Source of the DNA: Siphonodentalium dalli
Taxonomy: Eukaryota > Mollusca > Scaphopoda > Gadilida > Siphonodentaliidae
NCBI GenBank assembly: GCA_032622095.1
Contig: CP136065.1
Coordinates: 213,072,151 to 213,136,150, forward strand
Reading direction: 5' to 3'
Length of the DNA stretch: 64,000 nucleotides
The position numbers and the translations under genes were made by a program. Below, one piece after another: positions 35,151 to 45,545 of the stretch (positions within the stretch are counted from its first letter, which is position 1; every line of letters begins with the position of its first letter). A model generated the notes under the pieces. The model saw only the letters and a list, made by a program, of their open reading frames with translations, did not search any database and was not told the DNA's origin.

Positions 35151-35975
35151 CGGGAGTTGACTATTGTGCGTGGAGTAGACACAGCTACCATCCCCATTCC
35201 ATGGAAAGTCCCCCTACCATCTAATGTTGCGATATTGTGGTCAACATTATCTGCCACCCATTGTGTGAAGGTACCTGGGAAATATTTTCCAAGAAAGTCG
35301 TCTTGACTCGCAGTTCGTGTGACAGACTGTTTGTAACGTTCAACTTCATCGTATGTGATCGAGAACCCTAGTCTCGACAATTCGTTGATAAGTCATTTAG
35401 AACCAAATACATGGTCAAGCTCAACACCTAATCCAAAGAGTATTGGAGTAATTACATACCGCGGCCTAGCGGATTGCATAATGCAATGACCAATGCTCAT
35501 CTGCTGCAAATCTGAGGGAATAAGAATTTAACTTATCTCCCCTCGTTGCACTACACACCAGGGGTGAATCCCTAAGAGGAGCGTTGCAACACTTCTAACG
35601 GGGTCATTTCTATCAGGGTGCTTCTCGTCACACGAAACAGTACTCCCACACACAAGGCAATTGCATTTGAAGTCAAAGGGCTGGAACGGAGTTTTTTTTC
35701 TAGCAGGCCCAGCGATACCATCGTCACCCATAGTAGTGCTTTTCTGAATGCCTCTCTTGGCATCAGCGAAGTCCCTACGACAGTGTTGATGCGCGAGAAC
35801 CTTGACACGATGTGTTTCTTTGCGCCTGATCAATTAACTTCTCAGATTAGGTCTCATTTGGTCAGCCCACCAACCGATGAGTGTTTCTATGCCCTTGTCG
35901 CCAACCTCGATAGAATCCCGTGGCTCTAAAAATTAACCACTGCAGATCACACATTTACATTCTGTGTACTCGTCG

Positions 35976-37130
35976 GGAGTCTATACAGTCAAATGTTGCG
36001 CTCATTTTGAAGTTGGGCAATATGACACGCAACCGTTTTGAGACAAATTTTACACAGATCACAGAGAAATTAAACTGAATGAACACACAGCTCTTAGTTC
36101 ACCCAATTCACCTAAATCAACTATGAAGGGAAATAAGCTGGTAGAAGCAAAATCGCCTGCGTATGTTGTCACCGTTAGGTTTTAACAGGAGACATTAAGT
36201 TAAACAGTATAAACTGTGTTTAGAAACGTGATGGATGACCTACCACACATGGAAGTCGGCCCGCAATGACCGACGTGCATATTTATAGCGCAGTTTCTAT
36301 GACGATAAAGAGCGTTCCATCAGTTACCTTAATTATAAAGAGCGTTAACTTGTAGATGCGTATTGGGTGGTAACACATTAAAAAATTATGATATGTGTGA
36401 ATAACAAGATAAGACAAGATTATAATGTAAATAGGAATGATTTTAACCGGTGTTATTGGCAGAAAGACAAATTATGATGCCAATGGCTTAGCTATCCTAG
36501 CGAAACAAATCGGCTGGGTCGGACACAATTCGTGCTCAGTTTGAAAAGCTCTCAATTATTTTTCCCAAAGCGGATTTTAGCGGATTTGGGATATTTTGTG
36601 TTACAAACATTTCCACGTCGAATTACATACAATCCATCATGTAACCAATTTGTTCTAGACTCACAATAAAATCCGAGCCTCGACTACGAAATTCCAATTT
36701 TCACCTTTTTTTGTTTCATATTCCTGTCTTTTGACCCAAAAAATACGACTTTCCCATCCTGGGATACCTGGGGATATTGGATAATTTTATTATATGAGTA
36801 TAGTCGGATTAAAAAAAAATACATCGCATAGCAATGTGTTCATGTGGGGTATTTCTTTCCATCAGATTGACTTGACTAATAAGGAACAGCAAAATTTGCA
36901 CAAAAAGCCATAAATAGGACCCCATTTCAACGAGCAGTAGAAAAATTTCCCCAAAGCGGATTTTGGATATGTTGTTCCCCAGATTCTGCCCGACAAAATG
37001 ACACCAAAAACAGCTTGTAAACAATTTGTTCTAGGTTCACCTCAAAATCGAGTCTCAACGACCAGACTACAAATACCTTCATAGTAACGAACCAAAGCCG
37101 CTTTGGGTCGTATATAGGCTATATCTGATT
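35976..37130. other. Upstream side of the decayed gene and right inverted repeats
   Basis: No gene. Paired ATAAAGAGCGTT motifs at about 36306 and 36331 (the inverse of AACGCTCTTTAT seen elsewhere). Right-arm repeats occur at 36568-36690 and 36950-37072. Confidence 0.45.
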
Positions 37131-39012
37131 TTGTGACGTCACCAATTATTAACAAATACGATGCTCTAATTTTTGAATTTGGGGGGCACTTTTGTCGCAC
37201 AGTAGATCGGTGGGCCTAAAGCATTATTGTCGTAATCGGCTGTCAAGAGGCCAACACAAATCAGTCGATGTGCAACATTCTCCTATTTATATAAACGTCA
37301 TACAATCATGTATGTGTTTTGTTATTTATAAAGTCAGAATACCGAGTTAAAAGACAGAATTCCAAGTTGATAAAGTGAGAATTCCGAGTTAAAAATACAG
37401 AATTCCGAGTTATAAAGTGAGAATTCCGAGTTATAAAGTCAGTATTCCGAGTTAAAAAGACAGAATTCCGAGTTAAAAAGACAGATTTCCGAGTTAAAAA
37501 TACAGAATTCCGAGTTCAAAAAGTCAGAATTCCGAGTTAATAAAGTAAAAATTCAGAGTTTAAAAAGTCAGAATTCCGAGTTTAAAAAGTAAAAATTCCG
37601 AGTTAATAAAGTAAAAATTCCGAGTTAAAAAGACAGAATTCCGAGTTAAAAATACATAATTCCGAGTTTAAAAAGTCAGAATTCCTTGTTAATAAAGTCA
37701 GAATTCCGAGTTTAAAAAGTCAGAATTCCGAGTTATAAAGTCAGAATTCCGAGTTATAAAGTCAGAATTCCGAGTTATAAAGTCAGAATTCCGAGTTTAA
37801 AAAGTCAGAATTCCGAGTTTAAAAAGTCAGAATTCCGAGTTAATAAAGTAAAAATTCCGAGTCATAAAGTCAGAATTCCGATTTAAAAAGACAGAATTCC
37901 GAGTTTAAAATCAGAATTCCGAGTTAAAAAGACAGATTTCCGAGTTTAAAATACAGAATTCCGAGTTCAAAAAGTCAGAATTCCGAGTTAATAAAGTCAA
38001 AATTCAGAGTTTAAAAAGTCAGAATTCCGAGTTTAAAAAGTAAAAATTCCGAGTTAATAAAGTAAAAATTCCGAGTTAAAAAGACAGAATTCCGAGTTAA
38101 AAATACATAATTCCGAGTTTAAAAAGTCAGAATTCCTTGTTAATAAAGTCAGAATTCCGAGTTTAAAAAGTCAGAATTCCGAGTTATAAAGTCAGAATTC
38201 CGAGTTATAAAGTCAGAATTCCGAGTTAAAAATACAGAATTACGAGTTAAAAATACAGAATTCCGAGTTATAAAGTCAGAATTCCGAGTTTAAAAAGACA
38301 GAATTCCGAGTTTAAAAATTCAGAATTCCGAGTTAATAAAGTCAGAATTCCGAGTTAATAAAGTCAGAATTCCGAGTTAAAAAGTCAGAATTCCGAGTTA
38401 AAAATACAGAATTCCGAGTTAAAAATACAGAATTCCGAGTTATAAAGTCAGAATTCCGAGTTTAAAAAGTCAGAATTCCGAGTTTAAAAAGTCAGAATTC
38501 CGAGTTAATAAAGTAAAAATTCCGAGTCATAAAGTAAAAATTCCGATTTAAAAAGACAGAATTCCGAGTTTAAAGTCAGAATTCCGAGTTAAAAAGACAG
38601 AATTCCGAGTTTAAAAAGTCAGAATTCCGAGTTATAAAGTCAGAATTCCGAGTTATAAAGTCAGAATTCCGAGTTTAAAAAGTCAGAATTCCGAGTTATA
38701 AAGTCAGAATTCCGAGTTATAAAGTCAGAATTCCGAGTTAAAAATACAGAATTCCGAGTTAAAAATACAGAATTCCGAGTTATAAAGTCAGAATTCCGAG
38801 TTAAAAAGACAGAATTCCAAGTTGATAAAGTCAGAATTCCAAGTTGATAAAGTCATAATTCTGAGTTAAAAAGACAGAAATCCGAGTTATAAAGACAGAA
38901 AATTCCAAGTTGTGACGTCATCAATTATTATCTAGTACGAAGTTGCTGTTTTGAATTTTAGACCACTTTTGTCGCAAAGTAGAATGGTGGGCTTAAAGCA
39001 TTAATGTCCTAA
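37131..39012. repeat. Direct repeats flanking a minisatellite
   Basis: A ~105-bp sequence starting TTGTGACGTCACCAATTATT at 37131-37235 recurs as TTGTGACGTCATCAATTATT at 38910-39012. Both contain CACTTTTGTCGCA.AGTAGA and GTGGGC.TAAAGCATTA. The minisatellite lies exactly between them, ending at the second copy. Confidence 0.8.
37333..38909. repeat. ~20-bp minisatellite with ~450-bp higher-order unit
   Basis: About 80 variants of a 19-21-bp unit such as AAAGTCAGAATTCCGAGTTA. Most contain GAATTCCGAGTT with a variable A/T spacer. A distinctive series ending CAGAATTCCTTGTTAATAAA occurs near 37684 and again near 38135, about 451 bp apart with the same order of variants, so blocks have been duplicated as higher-order units. 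Another shared block (GAGTCATAAAGT) is at 37860 and 38524. Confidence 0.93.
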
Positions 39013-40531
39013 TAGAAATATCTTGTTACTGTGTCTTTTGATTACTGGTATTGCAAATGAGAATTATGAATATTGAATTATTTTATTGAGAAATAAGACA
39101 CACTAAATAACGACACTATAGTAACTACAGTCTACACCTATCGGGCGAGTGAAAAGTGATCGAAATTTCTGATGTGAAATAATCAGAATGTCACCACGAA
39201 TTTACCTTTCTACTGTGCGAAGGTGGGCCTTTACTGTACATCACTTGGTACTGTGCGAAACGAAATAATATATATTATATTAATATGGAATTAATTGTTA
39301 TCATAAGACTACATACATGAATGTGATAATCCATAAATATCATACTATTTTCTGGAATAAAAAGAAAACATATAATTGTGAACAAAGCAGAAGATACATT
39401 CGTGCAGGTTCAGGCGAACTCGGTAAATGCGGAAAGTTACACGATGAGGTTGTTCGTCGATTTTCTTTAAAATCGACACGCCACTTTACGCCATATAGTA
39501 TCTCAGCCCCAGCGCTCACCCAGCGTCAAGAAAATAAAAAGACAGGTTGAATTCATTAAAACATTTCCCGCTCCCCTCTCGACAAGGTATAACTATTTTC
39601 ACTTTGATGTTGGTAGTTTATACCATGTATAGTCTAGCTGTCAACCAAGACTACGCGGAAGTACGATTCGCCTAATTTTACTCTAATTACTTTTACTGAT
39701 AATCAACCCAGGAAATATAGGCTTATGTAAATTTTATTTGAAGGGAATACCAGGGAATCTATAAACAGATTTTGATAAATAAAAAAAACAAACAAATAAA
39801 ACAAAAAAGCCACAGCTACCCCATGTGAGTGGTTTTGCATTGGTTCGTTAATTACGCTAGCATATGGTCATATTAGTCGATATTAGCATGGGTGGCATCA
39901 TGTAGGTAACGAGTCGAAACATGATATGACATGCGCTTAGCATGGCATATAGTCAGCAATCTGCAACTGATGATGATCTTATCAAAACATTTTGGCATGA
40001 TTTTAACTCATTAGGAGTAATTTTCAAAAACCTAGAAATTCTACCTTGGGCATTAAATGAATCTTGTTTTTGTGGGGTACGTTCTAAAACTATTTTCAAA
40101 ATTATAATAAACCGCTCCAGGGTCCAGCTTCCACCTCAAAATCCATGTCATCAGAACGAGGAGCAATTTGTCTGCGAGAAATTGGGACCTTGGTCATCAT
40201 CACATTTAGCATCGAATCTTCTTTAATATGCATACAGCAGACAACCTCCCGTTTCTTTTGACATCCATACATTTGTGCACCACCTTCATTATGTGGGGAA
40301 ATTATATGACGGATAGGTTGAAAGCCATTAATTATTTCACTATACTTATGTTGACAAACGGAAAGGCCGTAAGGTCCGTCAGCCAGTGCTCCATTCTGAC
40401 ATTTTATTGTCATTCCGGAATGCTAGGTGTGATTTACGTTGACCCGGGCAGATGTGTTACCTTGGCAGGCACACACTTACCTCTATTAGTTAACCTGTGA
40501 AAATATAATGTGGACTACAGAATACAAATAC
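39013..40531. other. 5' end of GPCR intron 1
   Basis: No supported exon. Overlapping open frames at 39942-40226, 40102-40413 and 40228-40500 lie on both strands and carry no motif I recognise. TAAAAAAAACAAACAAATAA around 39780 is low complexity. Confidence 0.45.
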
Positions 40532-40760
40532 CTTCATAGTAGTCGACATCAGCATGGGTGGCATCATGTAACTGGGATACTATGACGAGGGTCGCTAACA
40601 TGATATCACTGATAGAAAGATTACAAACGAACATGTTAGTAACAATTGTTCTCATGTGTGGAAAACGAACAACAACGATGATCACCAACAGATTTCCCAC
40701 TGTTGCGAAGGTCAACATCGTGGATATGCCGAAGAGAAACACCACCATCCATGTATCCAT
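40532..40760 (-). CDS. Class A GPCR, coding exon 1 (TM1-TM2)
   Basis: First coding exon of a rhodopsin-like receptor read on the minus strand. It encodes residues 1-76 plus one base of codon 77. TM1 carries the conserved GN pair (N23, N1.50 position) and TM2 carries N47-L-S-I-S-D52, where D52 is the sodium-site aspartate D2.50. The start ATG sits in a good context (ACCATGG), and an in-frame TGA lies 36 bases upstream of it. This leaves an extracellular N-terminus of only a few residues, so a further 5' exon cannot be excluded. The exon ends GAAG|GTATTTG, a plausible donor in phase 1. The phase matches exon 2 at 9170, where GG+T forms Gly77 and the reading continues DYYEG-QFLCKL, as expected across extracellular loop 1. 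Joining the exons implies an intron of about 31.4 kb. Seen: the motifs and phases. Inferred: that exons 1 and 2 belong to the same gene. Confidence 0.82.
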
Positions 40761-43600
40761 GGTTACGAATCTAACTGAGATACGTGTATCAGTTCATTAA
40801 CTTCGTTAGACCCAAACGTTCTAGATATCCTCGATATTGGCATGTGGTTAACATTGTTTCCTACGTATATTATTTTGAGGAAAGCTCATGAAGATGTTAT
40901 GTTCACACTTCAGAGTTAAATTCTTTCACTTTTGGAATCTATCGCGCTTTAACTTTCCTATATTGTCCCGTGTCTCAGTTCCTATTAAAAATCCATCAGT
41001 GAACACGGATACAAAAATCTGATAAGGTTTGATAGATATTTAGACAGCGGCGTGTGTCATGTCATTCACATATATCTCAATAGTTTTACAAAGTTCCTTA
41101 GGTTTATTTGTGTGTGTATATCACTGACAACAATACGGATAAGTCATACAGTTAAACAGAACGTTGAAATATAACGCGATTCACTCATGTTTGCATCAAA
41201 TAAGCATTAAGTTTCGAATTTCAAAAACTGAGTGTCTCTTTTAAAACTGAGCGCTAGTTCTGGTCCAATATATTATACTTCATAATACACATTGCGAACA
41301 TAATACGTCACAATACCAAGACAGGCGATAACGTAACAGCCCGCCGACACTATTATACCGTCTTGGTTATTGGTATTCCCGGAGTGGCGTTCATTCCATT
41401 ATATCTGTGTCTACGGATAGTCCCACCAACGTAACAATTGCAGCATTAAATGACCGACGGGTGCCCCGGTCGTAAATCCCATCCCATATAGTCATTGTGC
41501 AGATCAGCGGATGCGTGTTGTTATTTATTGATTATATGATTGTAAAACGAGACATTATAATCATCCAGGGTTGCCTAACATACAATTGTCATACATGCAT
41601 TCTGTGTGTTGCTGATAGAGATATTTAGTGTCGTTTTGGTGGTTATGCGATATCACGAGTTTCATTACCATGGTAGTTTTATTGGCAGAGGAAAGACAGC
41701 GCGAATATTTAGTTTCACGATGATATCACAACCATGAACATAATAACCAACAGCCCCTTTGTGTGGATCATCAATTTGCACTATCGATCTAGAACGTGTC
41801 CTCCGATCACCGCGTAACATTGTATGTGTTATATTCCATGTGTTATAAATAATTGACAAAGACAGTCAGTCATGACTATATCACCCCTAACAATACACAT
41901 GTATAGTCAATGACTGTCAATTATGTTGAGCGTATTTGTAATTGTACTTTCCATGTGTGTATATTGTAAATAAAATTAGCATATCCTATCCTGTCCAAAT
42001 AAATATGATTAAACTATCATTAATTTAGGCTATAGGGAAGCAACACATTCGCTATCGTGTTGAATGGCTTAGTTTACTAGGCACTCTTTAAGTCATAATC
42101 TAGGTTTGCCTGAAGGTTCAACTATTTCAAAATTAATTTTCTCAATGTTTAACATTTTAAACCTTGCATAATTTTAGTTAGTTATTCTCAGTCAGTTGAT
42201 AGTTCCAAATAATTTCTATACTTTTGTGAAATGAACAGTCCTTAATATTTAAAGGTATTGAGACACCAAGAACTTACCCAAAATTTAACGTGTTAACAAG
42301 TGTTGCCAATATTCCCATGATACATGTATCCAGTATATGCAGACAATGGCTGGGCTGGAATTAATTGTTTATATAATTCAAGAAATTGTATAAGTGTAAG
42401 CTTACAATCTAGTCCCTCGCTCAGTCTTAAAGTGATGTGAAACACTCCGGTACGGCGATCAAATAGAAATGGAGAATAATCTTGCTTAATGTAGTTATTT
42501 TTACGAATATTAATCAAAATTTACAGCACACACCGTTATTCTTCTTTATTAATTAAATGCAATGACTCTCGGTGGCGAACTAATTTGCGTTCGTTTGTCG
42601 CCGATTGTTGCGTCCCGAATCAAGATGTAAATATTTACAATTAAGCTATGGAGCGGTATGGCCAATTCCTTTGAGATTTTCGGCGATGTTAGTAGAATGC
42701 TACATTCCCACAGTTGGCATGGCACCTGAGAACTACCTTATCAGTTTCACGCACCCAAATAAGTCCATAATATGTCTTTAAAGCAAATCCGCCAACAAAA
42801 CAGTTTTGTCTTCTACCGCTGAACTTCTTATTGTCAATGTACAACCTTTGTCAAGAGTCATAATTTAAAGAATCTTTTTATTTGTACCTGCTTGTTCCAT
42901 TGTCCAAACAGATTCTGCAGCCATTTATGTTTCCCATGATGCACTTTCACTCTCTTGTGGCCACAAAACAAGATCTTTTCCGTCACATGCGGTAATGATC
43001 AGCAAATATAATACATACATGTGTATATATGGGTGTTCCAATCAACCCATTCTCTTGACAGCCATTATTGAAGAAAATACGAAAAAGATTGTGCTCCAAA
43101 AAATTCGTAACATCCAGAATATGATCTTTCTCTGTCTTGATTTTCAGAATTTTGTTGAATTCACGTCCAAAGGAAAATAACGATCCACTGCTGTGTGTGC
43201 CCCTAGACCATTTGAACAACTCAACGATTTTGAACTATATATGTAACATGCATGACCGGGGTTTCGCGATCATTGTTTTGTACGCTTCTTGGTCATGACA
43301 TTTTAAACATCTCAAATGATTTTTAATAGATTTAGTCAGCATCGAGCGCATATAATGGACCTTCAACTTCCGATGATGTTCACAGCGATTAAATATAAAG
43401 CTATTCATTTGCTCCCTATTCCGTTGACATTTTTCGAAAGCCTATGTACTTCTGTCGCTCCCTGCATTTGGACGCACGTCGGTTAATATGGAGTACTAAT
43501 GTCATCGGTAATACAAAACATATCTTTTATCGGAATCGTACGGCCGGTATGGCATTTATCAACTACAACATGCAACCGGCTACACAATCGGATGTGTTTA
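40761..43600. other. Region upstream of the GPCR start codon
   Basis: Would include the receptor promoter and any 5' UTR exon; I cannot place either. Decayed retroposon tails are suggested by AAATAAAATTAGCATATCCT at about 41968. A minus-strand frame at 42983-43219 is unrecognised. Confidence 0.35.
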
Positions 43601-43611
43601 CTATGACTGAT

Positions 43612-43935
43612 AGGGTTTAATTTCACTTTCAGAGACTAAGGCCATATCATGACATTGCCAATTATAGTTGTGGAGGAAATCCGCACACTTACATGTACGG
43701 CTAATCTAACAGCGATTTCAATGACGGATAAACTCGTCGACCGTAGCGCATGTGCGGCAGACCACCGGCCATCGGCGAATAACTAGCAACTCCACCAGAT
43801 AACGATTTCGAGTTTAAAAGTCCACGATGGAAACATGTGGAGTTGAATCCTTATCGCCAGCGCTGGTGGGCGAAACGTCTTGGAGTTGTACCCCTAGCCG
43901 ATTGGGCCACTGAGGTCGCTGAGGCGTTTAATATA
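43612..43935 (-). mobile_element. tRNA-derived SINE, copy 3 (minus strand)
   Basis: The reverse complement of the 24940-25225 copy. The tail GTTTAATTTCACTTTCAGAG and AAGGCCATATCATGACATTG is at the left, and the head CCGATTGGGCCACTGAGG is at the right. GCCAGCGCTGGTGGGCGAAA is the shared body. Confidence 0.75.
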
Positions 43936-45146
43936 CAGGAACAATTAAGACAATAGTTAATGTGTCACTTTCAAGAATTAATTTTAATGCCTTCTTGTGT
44001 TATATGCATGCTAAAACGTGCATACACTATGTGCACACGTTATTCTTACTCCCAACGACTTCGTATACGTATATATCAAATGCAAAGCTGATAGCATTAC
44101 AAAAATGGTGTCTCGGCTTGGCGGAACATTGCGGATGACCCAATATCTCCCGATGCGTTAGGTCGCATTTCTTATCTTTCGCCACCAGCTAGAGGAACCT
44201 AAAATATTATAGAAATGATGAACGTGAGGCGTTAGCCGAGGTAGATATTGTTTCCAATGGGAGACTATCCACAATTAAGAACACTCACCAATTTTGTTAT
44301 ACCAAATAGACATATCTTGACAATGCTATATAGCATTTCAATATGACCATGAGTTTTGAAAAACAAAGAAATGGGTCTAAAATTTAACAGAACTACTTTT
44401 AATATCAACTTAACAAATTATATATGACCCTGATTCATAACAATCTAACAATTTTTAAAACATAATTAGTTTGCACAAACAATGAGTTAATGCGGACGGC
44501 TGAAAAAAGGGCTTCCCCAACTAATTCTTTGATTTTGCATGGATATACGTTGTCAACTGTTCTGGATCCACATAAACAGTCACCGTTACGTAATGGAAGT
44601 TCTTCATTCTTCTGTTATCCGAAGATGTAATGCTGCCTCGGGCGTAACTGTGTATTTAATTCACCGTCACCAAAAGCTAGAATATCTGCCAGGAGAGTAT
44701 CGGGTATCACATCATTTGATTCGAGTGTTTTAGTTTTCTTAGGTTGAACAGACAATGCCACATGCCACATTGTCTATCGGTCGCAATGTGTCATCGCTAT
44801 AGTGCGCTACCATTAAACCGGTCACACATCGAATAATGTATCTGAAATAGTTATCTTCTTTTCGTCGCACAATATGAATATCTTATGGAAGTTTCTGACT
44901 TGTGTCCCGTTGCTCTCATTATATGACGTGGTTCTATTCCTGCATTGTCCAAAGCAGTTATCTCTGTCGATAGTATTGAACAGTTTTTATACTTTCTCGA
45001 AAGTTTTACCATTTTGGAGATCGCACACATGTTTCCCAGGGTATTCTTGCCCAGTGGAGCTCATCGGTGAAGGTATCGACATGTCGCTGTCGTAGCGATA
45101 TGATATATTATCTGGGTGCAATTTCGATGTGTACAGTTCAAGTCAA
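43936..45146. other. No supported gene
   Basis: AT-rich with scattered short open frames (44539-44733, 44874-45095) that lack motifs and splice context. Confidence 0.35.
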
Positions 45147-45545
45147 TTAACCCTTTACCCAACAAAACGGCCAAAACCGGCCAAATAAAGCTTCAACAGC
45201 CTAAAATATCTTCGGTCTGTCTCAATAGAACCATACACATATGGATATCATTGGAACCGGCTCCTTGACCACATTGTGATAGTTACAGTTAGCCCTGTGC
45301 CAATGCATTCTCTTATATATGCGAGTCGACCATAGGTCGCCTCGCATATATACGAGAATGCATTGGCCTAAAAAAAATCTTTTTTTAACACCTTTTACCA
45401 TTTTTTCTTACATTCTTTAACAATTTTATAATTTTTAATGTGTTAAGCCAATGCATTCTCTTATATATGCGAGGCGACCTATGGTCGACTCGCATATATA
45501 AGAGAATGCATTGGCACAGGGCCCTTATGTTGGGTAAAGGGTTAA
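45147..45545 (+). mobile_element. piggyBac-like MITE, copy 4
   Basis: TTAACCCTTTACCCAACA at the left and TGTTGGGTAAAGGGTTAA at the right, with TTAA on both sides. CGGCCAAATAAAGCTTCAAC follows, then two hairpin modules with an intervening T-rich spacer. Among the four copies it is the longest, and it keeps both termini intact. Confidence 0.9.

Larger units (their letters stand above)
31565..35975 (-). pseudogene. Decayed multi-domain gene with FEN/PIN-like nuclease core
   Basis: One long protein-coding relic read leftward. In order: a Cys-rich N-terminus (ECKCVIC near 35950, then FKCNCLVCG near 35650, zinc-finger-like); a helical middle (35380-34044); HYAKS- and KSRGGLTRG-type segments (34183-33662); a nuclease-like core (32637-31963); and a C-terminal Cys cluster (CVVACGDCRGLGC near 31600). 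At least four stops and several frameshifts break it. A TTAA MITE (32704-33088) and a MITE hairpin (about 33250-33330) are inserted between the middle and the core. Uninterrupted, it would be about 1,200 residues. I believe similar multi-copy proteins occur widely in marine invertebrate genomes, but that is memory and untested. The element class is unknown to me. Confidence 0.65.
30908..37075. mobile_element. Candidate 6.2-kb element bounded by inverted repeats
   Basis: Sequence at about 30908-31025 (TAGTCTGGTC, ACCTAGAACAAGCTGTTTTT, TCATTTTGTCGGGCAGAAT, AACAACATATCCAAAATCCG) is found inverted at about 36950-37072, at roughly 80% identity by eye. A further, more diverged copy of the right arm sits at 36568-36690. 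Between them lies the decayed minus-strand gene at 31565-35975. The arrangement suggests a DNA transposon with ~110-bp terminal repeats. The ends are not proven: no convincing target duplication is visible, and the arms could be two insertions of another repeat. Confidence 0.5.

Noticed and set aside
37333-38909. CRISPR-like array of short repeats
   Set aside because: The units are ~20 bp with short A/T-rich linkers of similar sequence, not unique spacers of constant length, and the setting is eukaryotic. It is a minisatellite.
37131-39012. LTR retrotransposon (because of flanking direct repeats)
   Set aside because: The interior is only minisatellite; there is no gag/pol, primer-binding site or TG..CA termini.
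40102-40500. Overlapping frames next to GPCR exon 1
   Set aside because: Both strands are open, no motif, and they lie in what should be the 5' end of intron 1.
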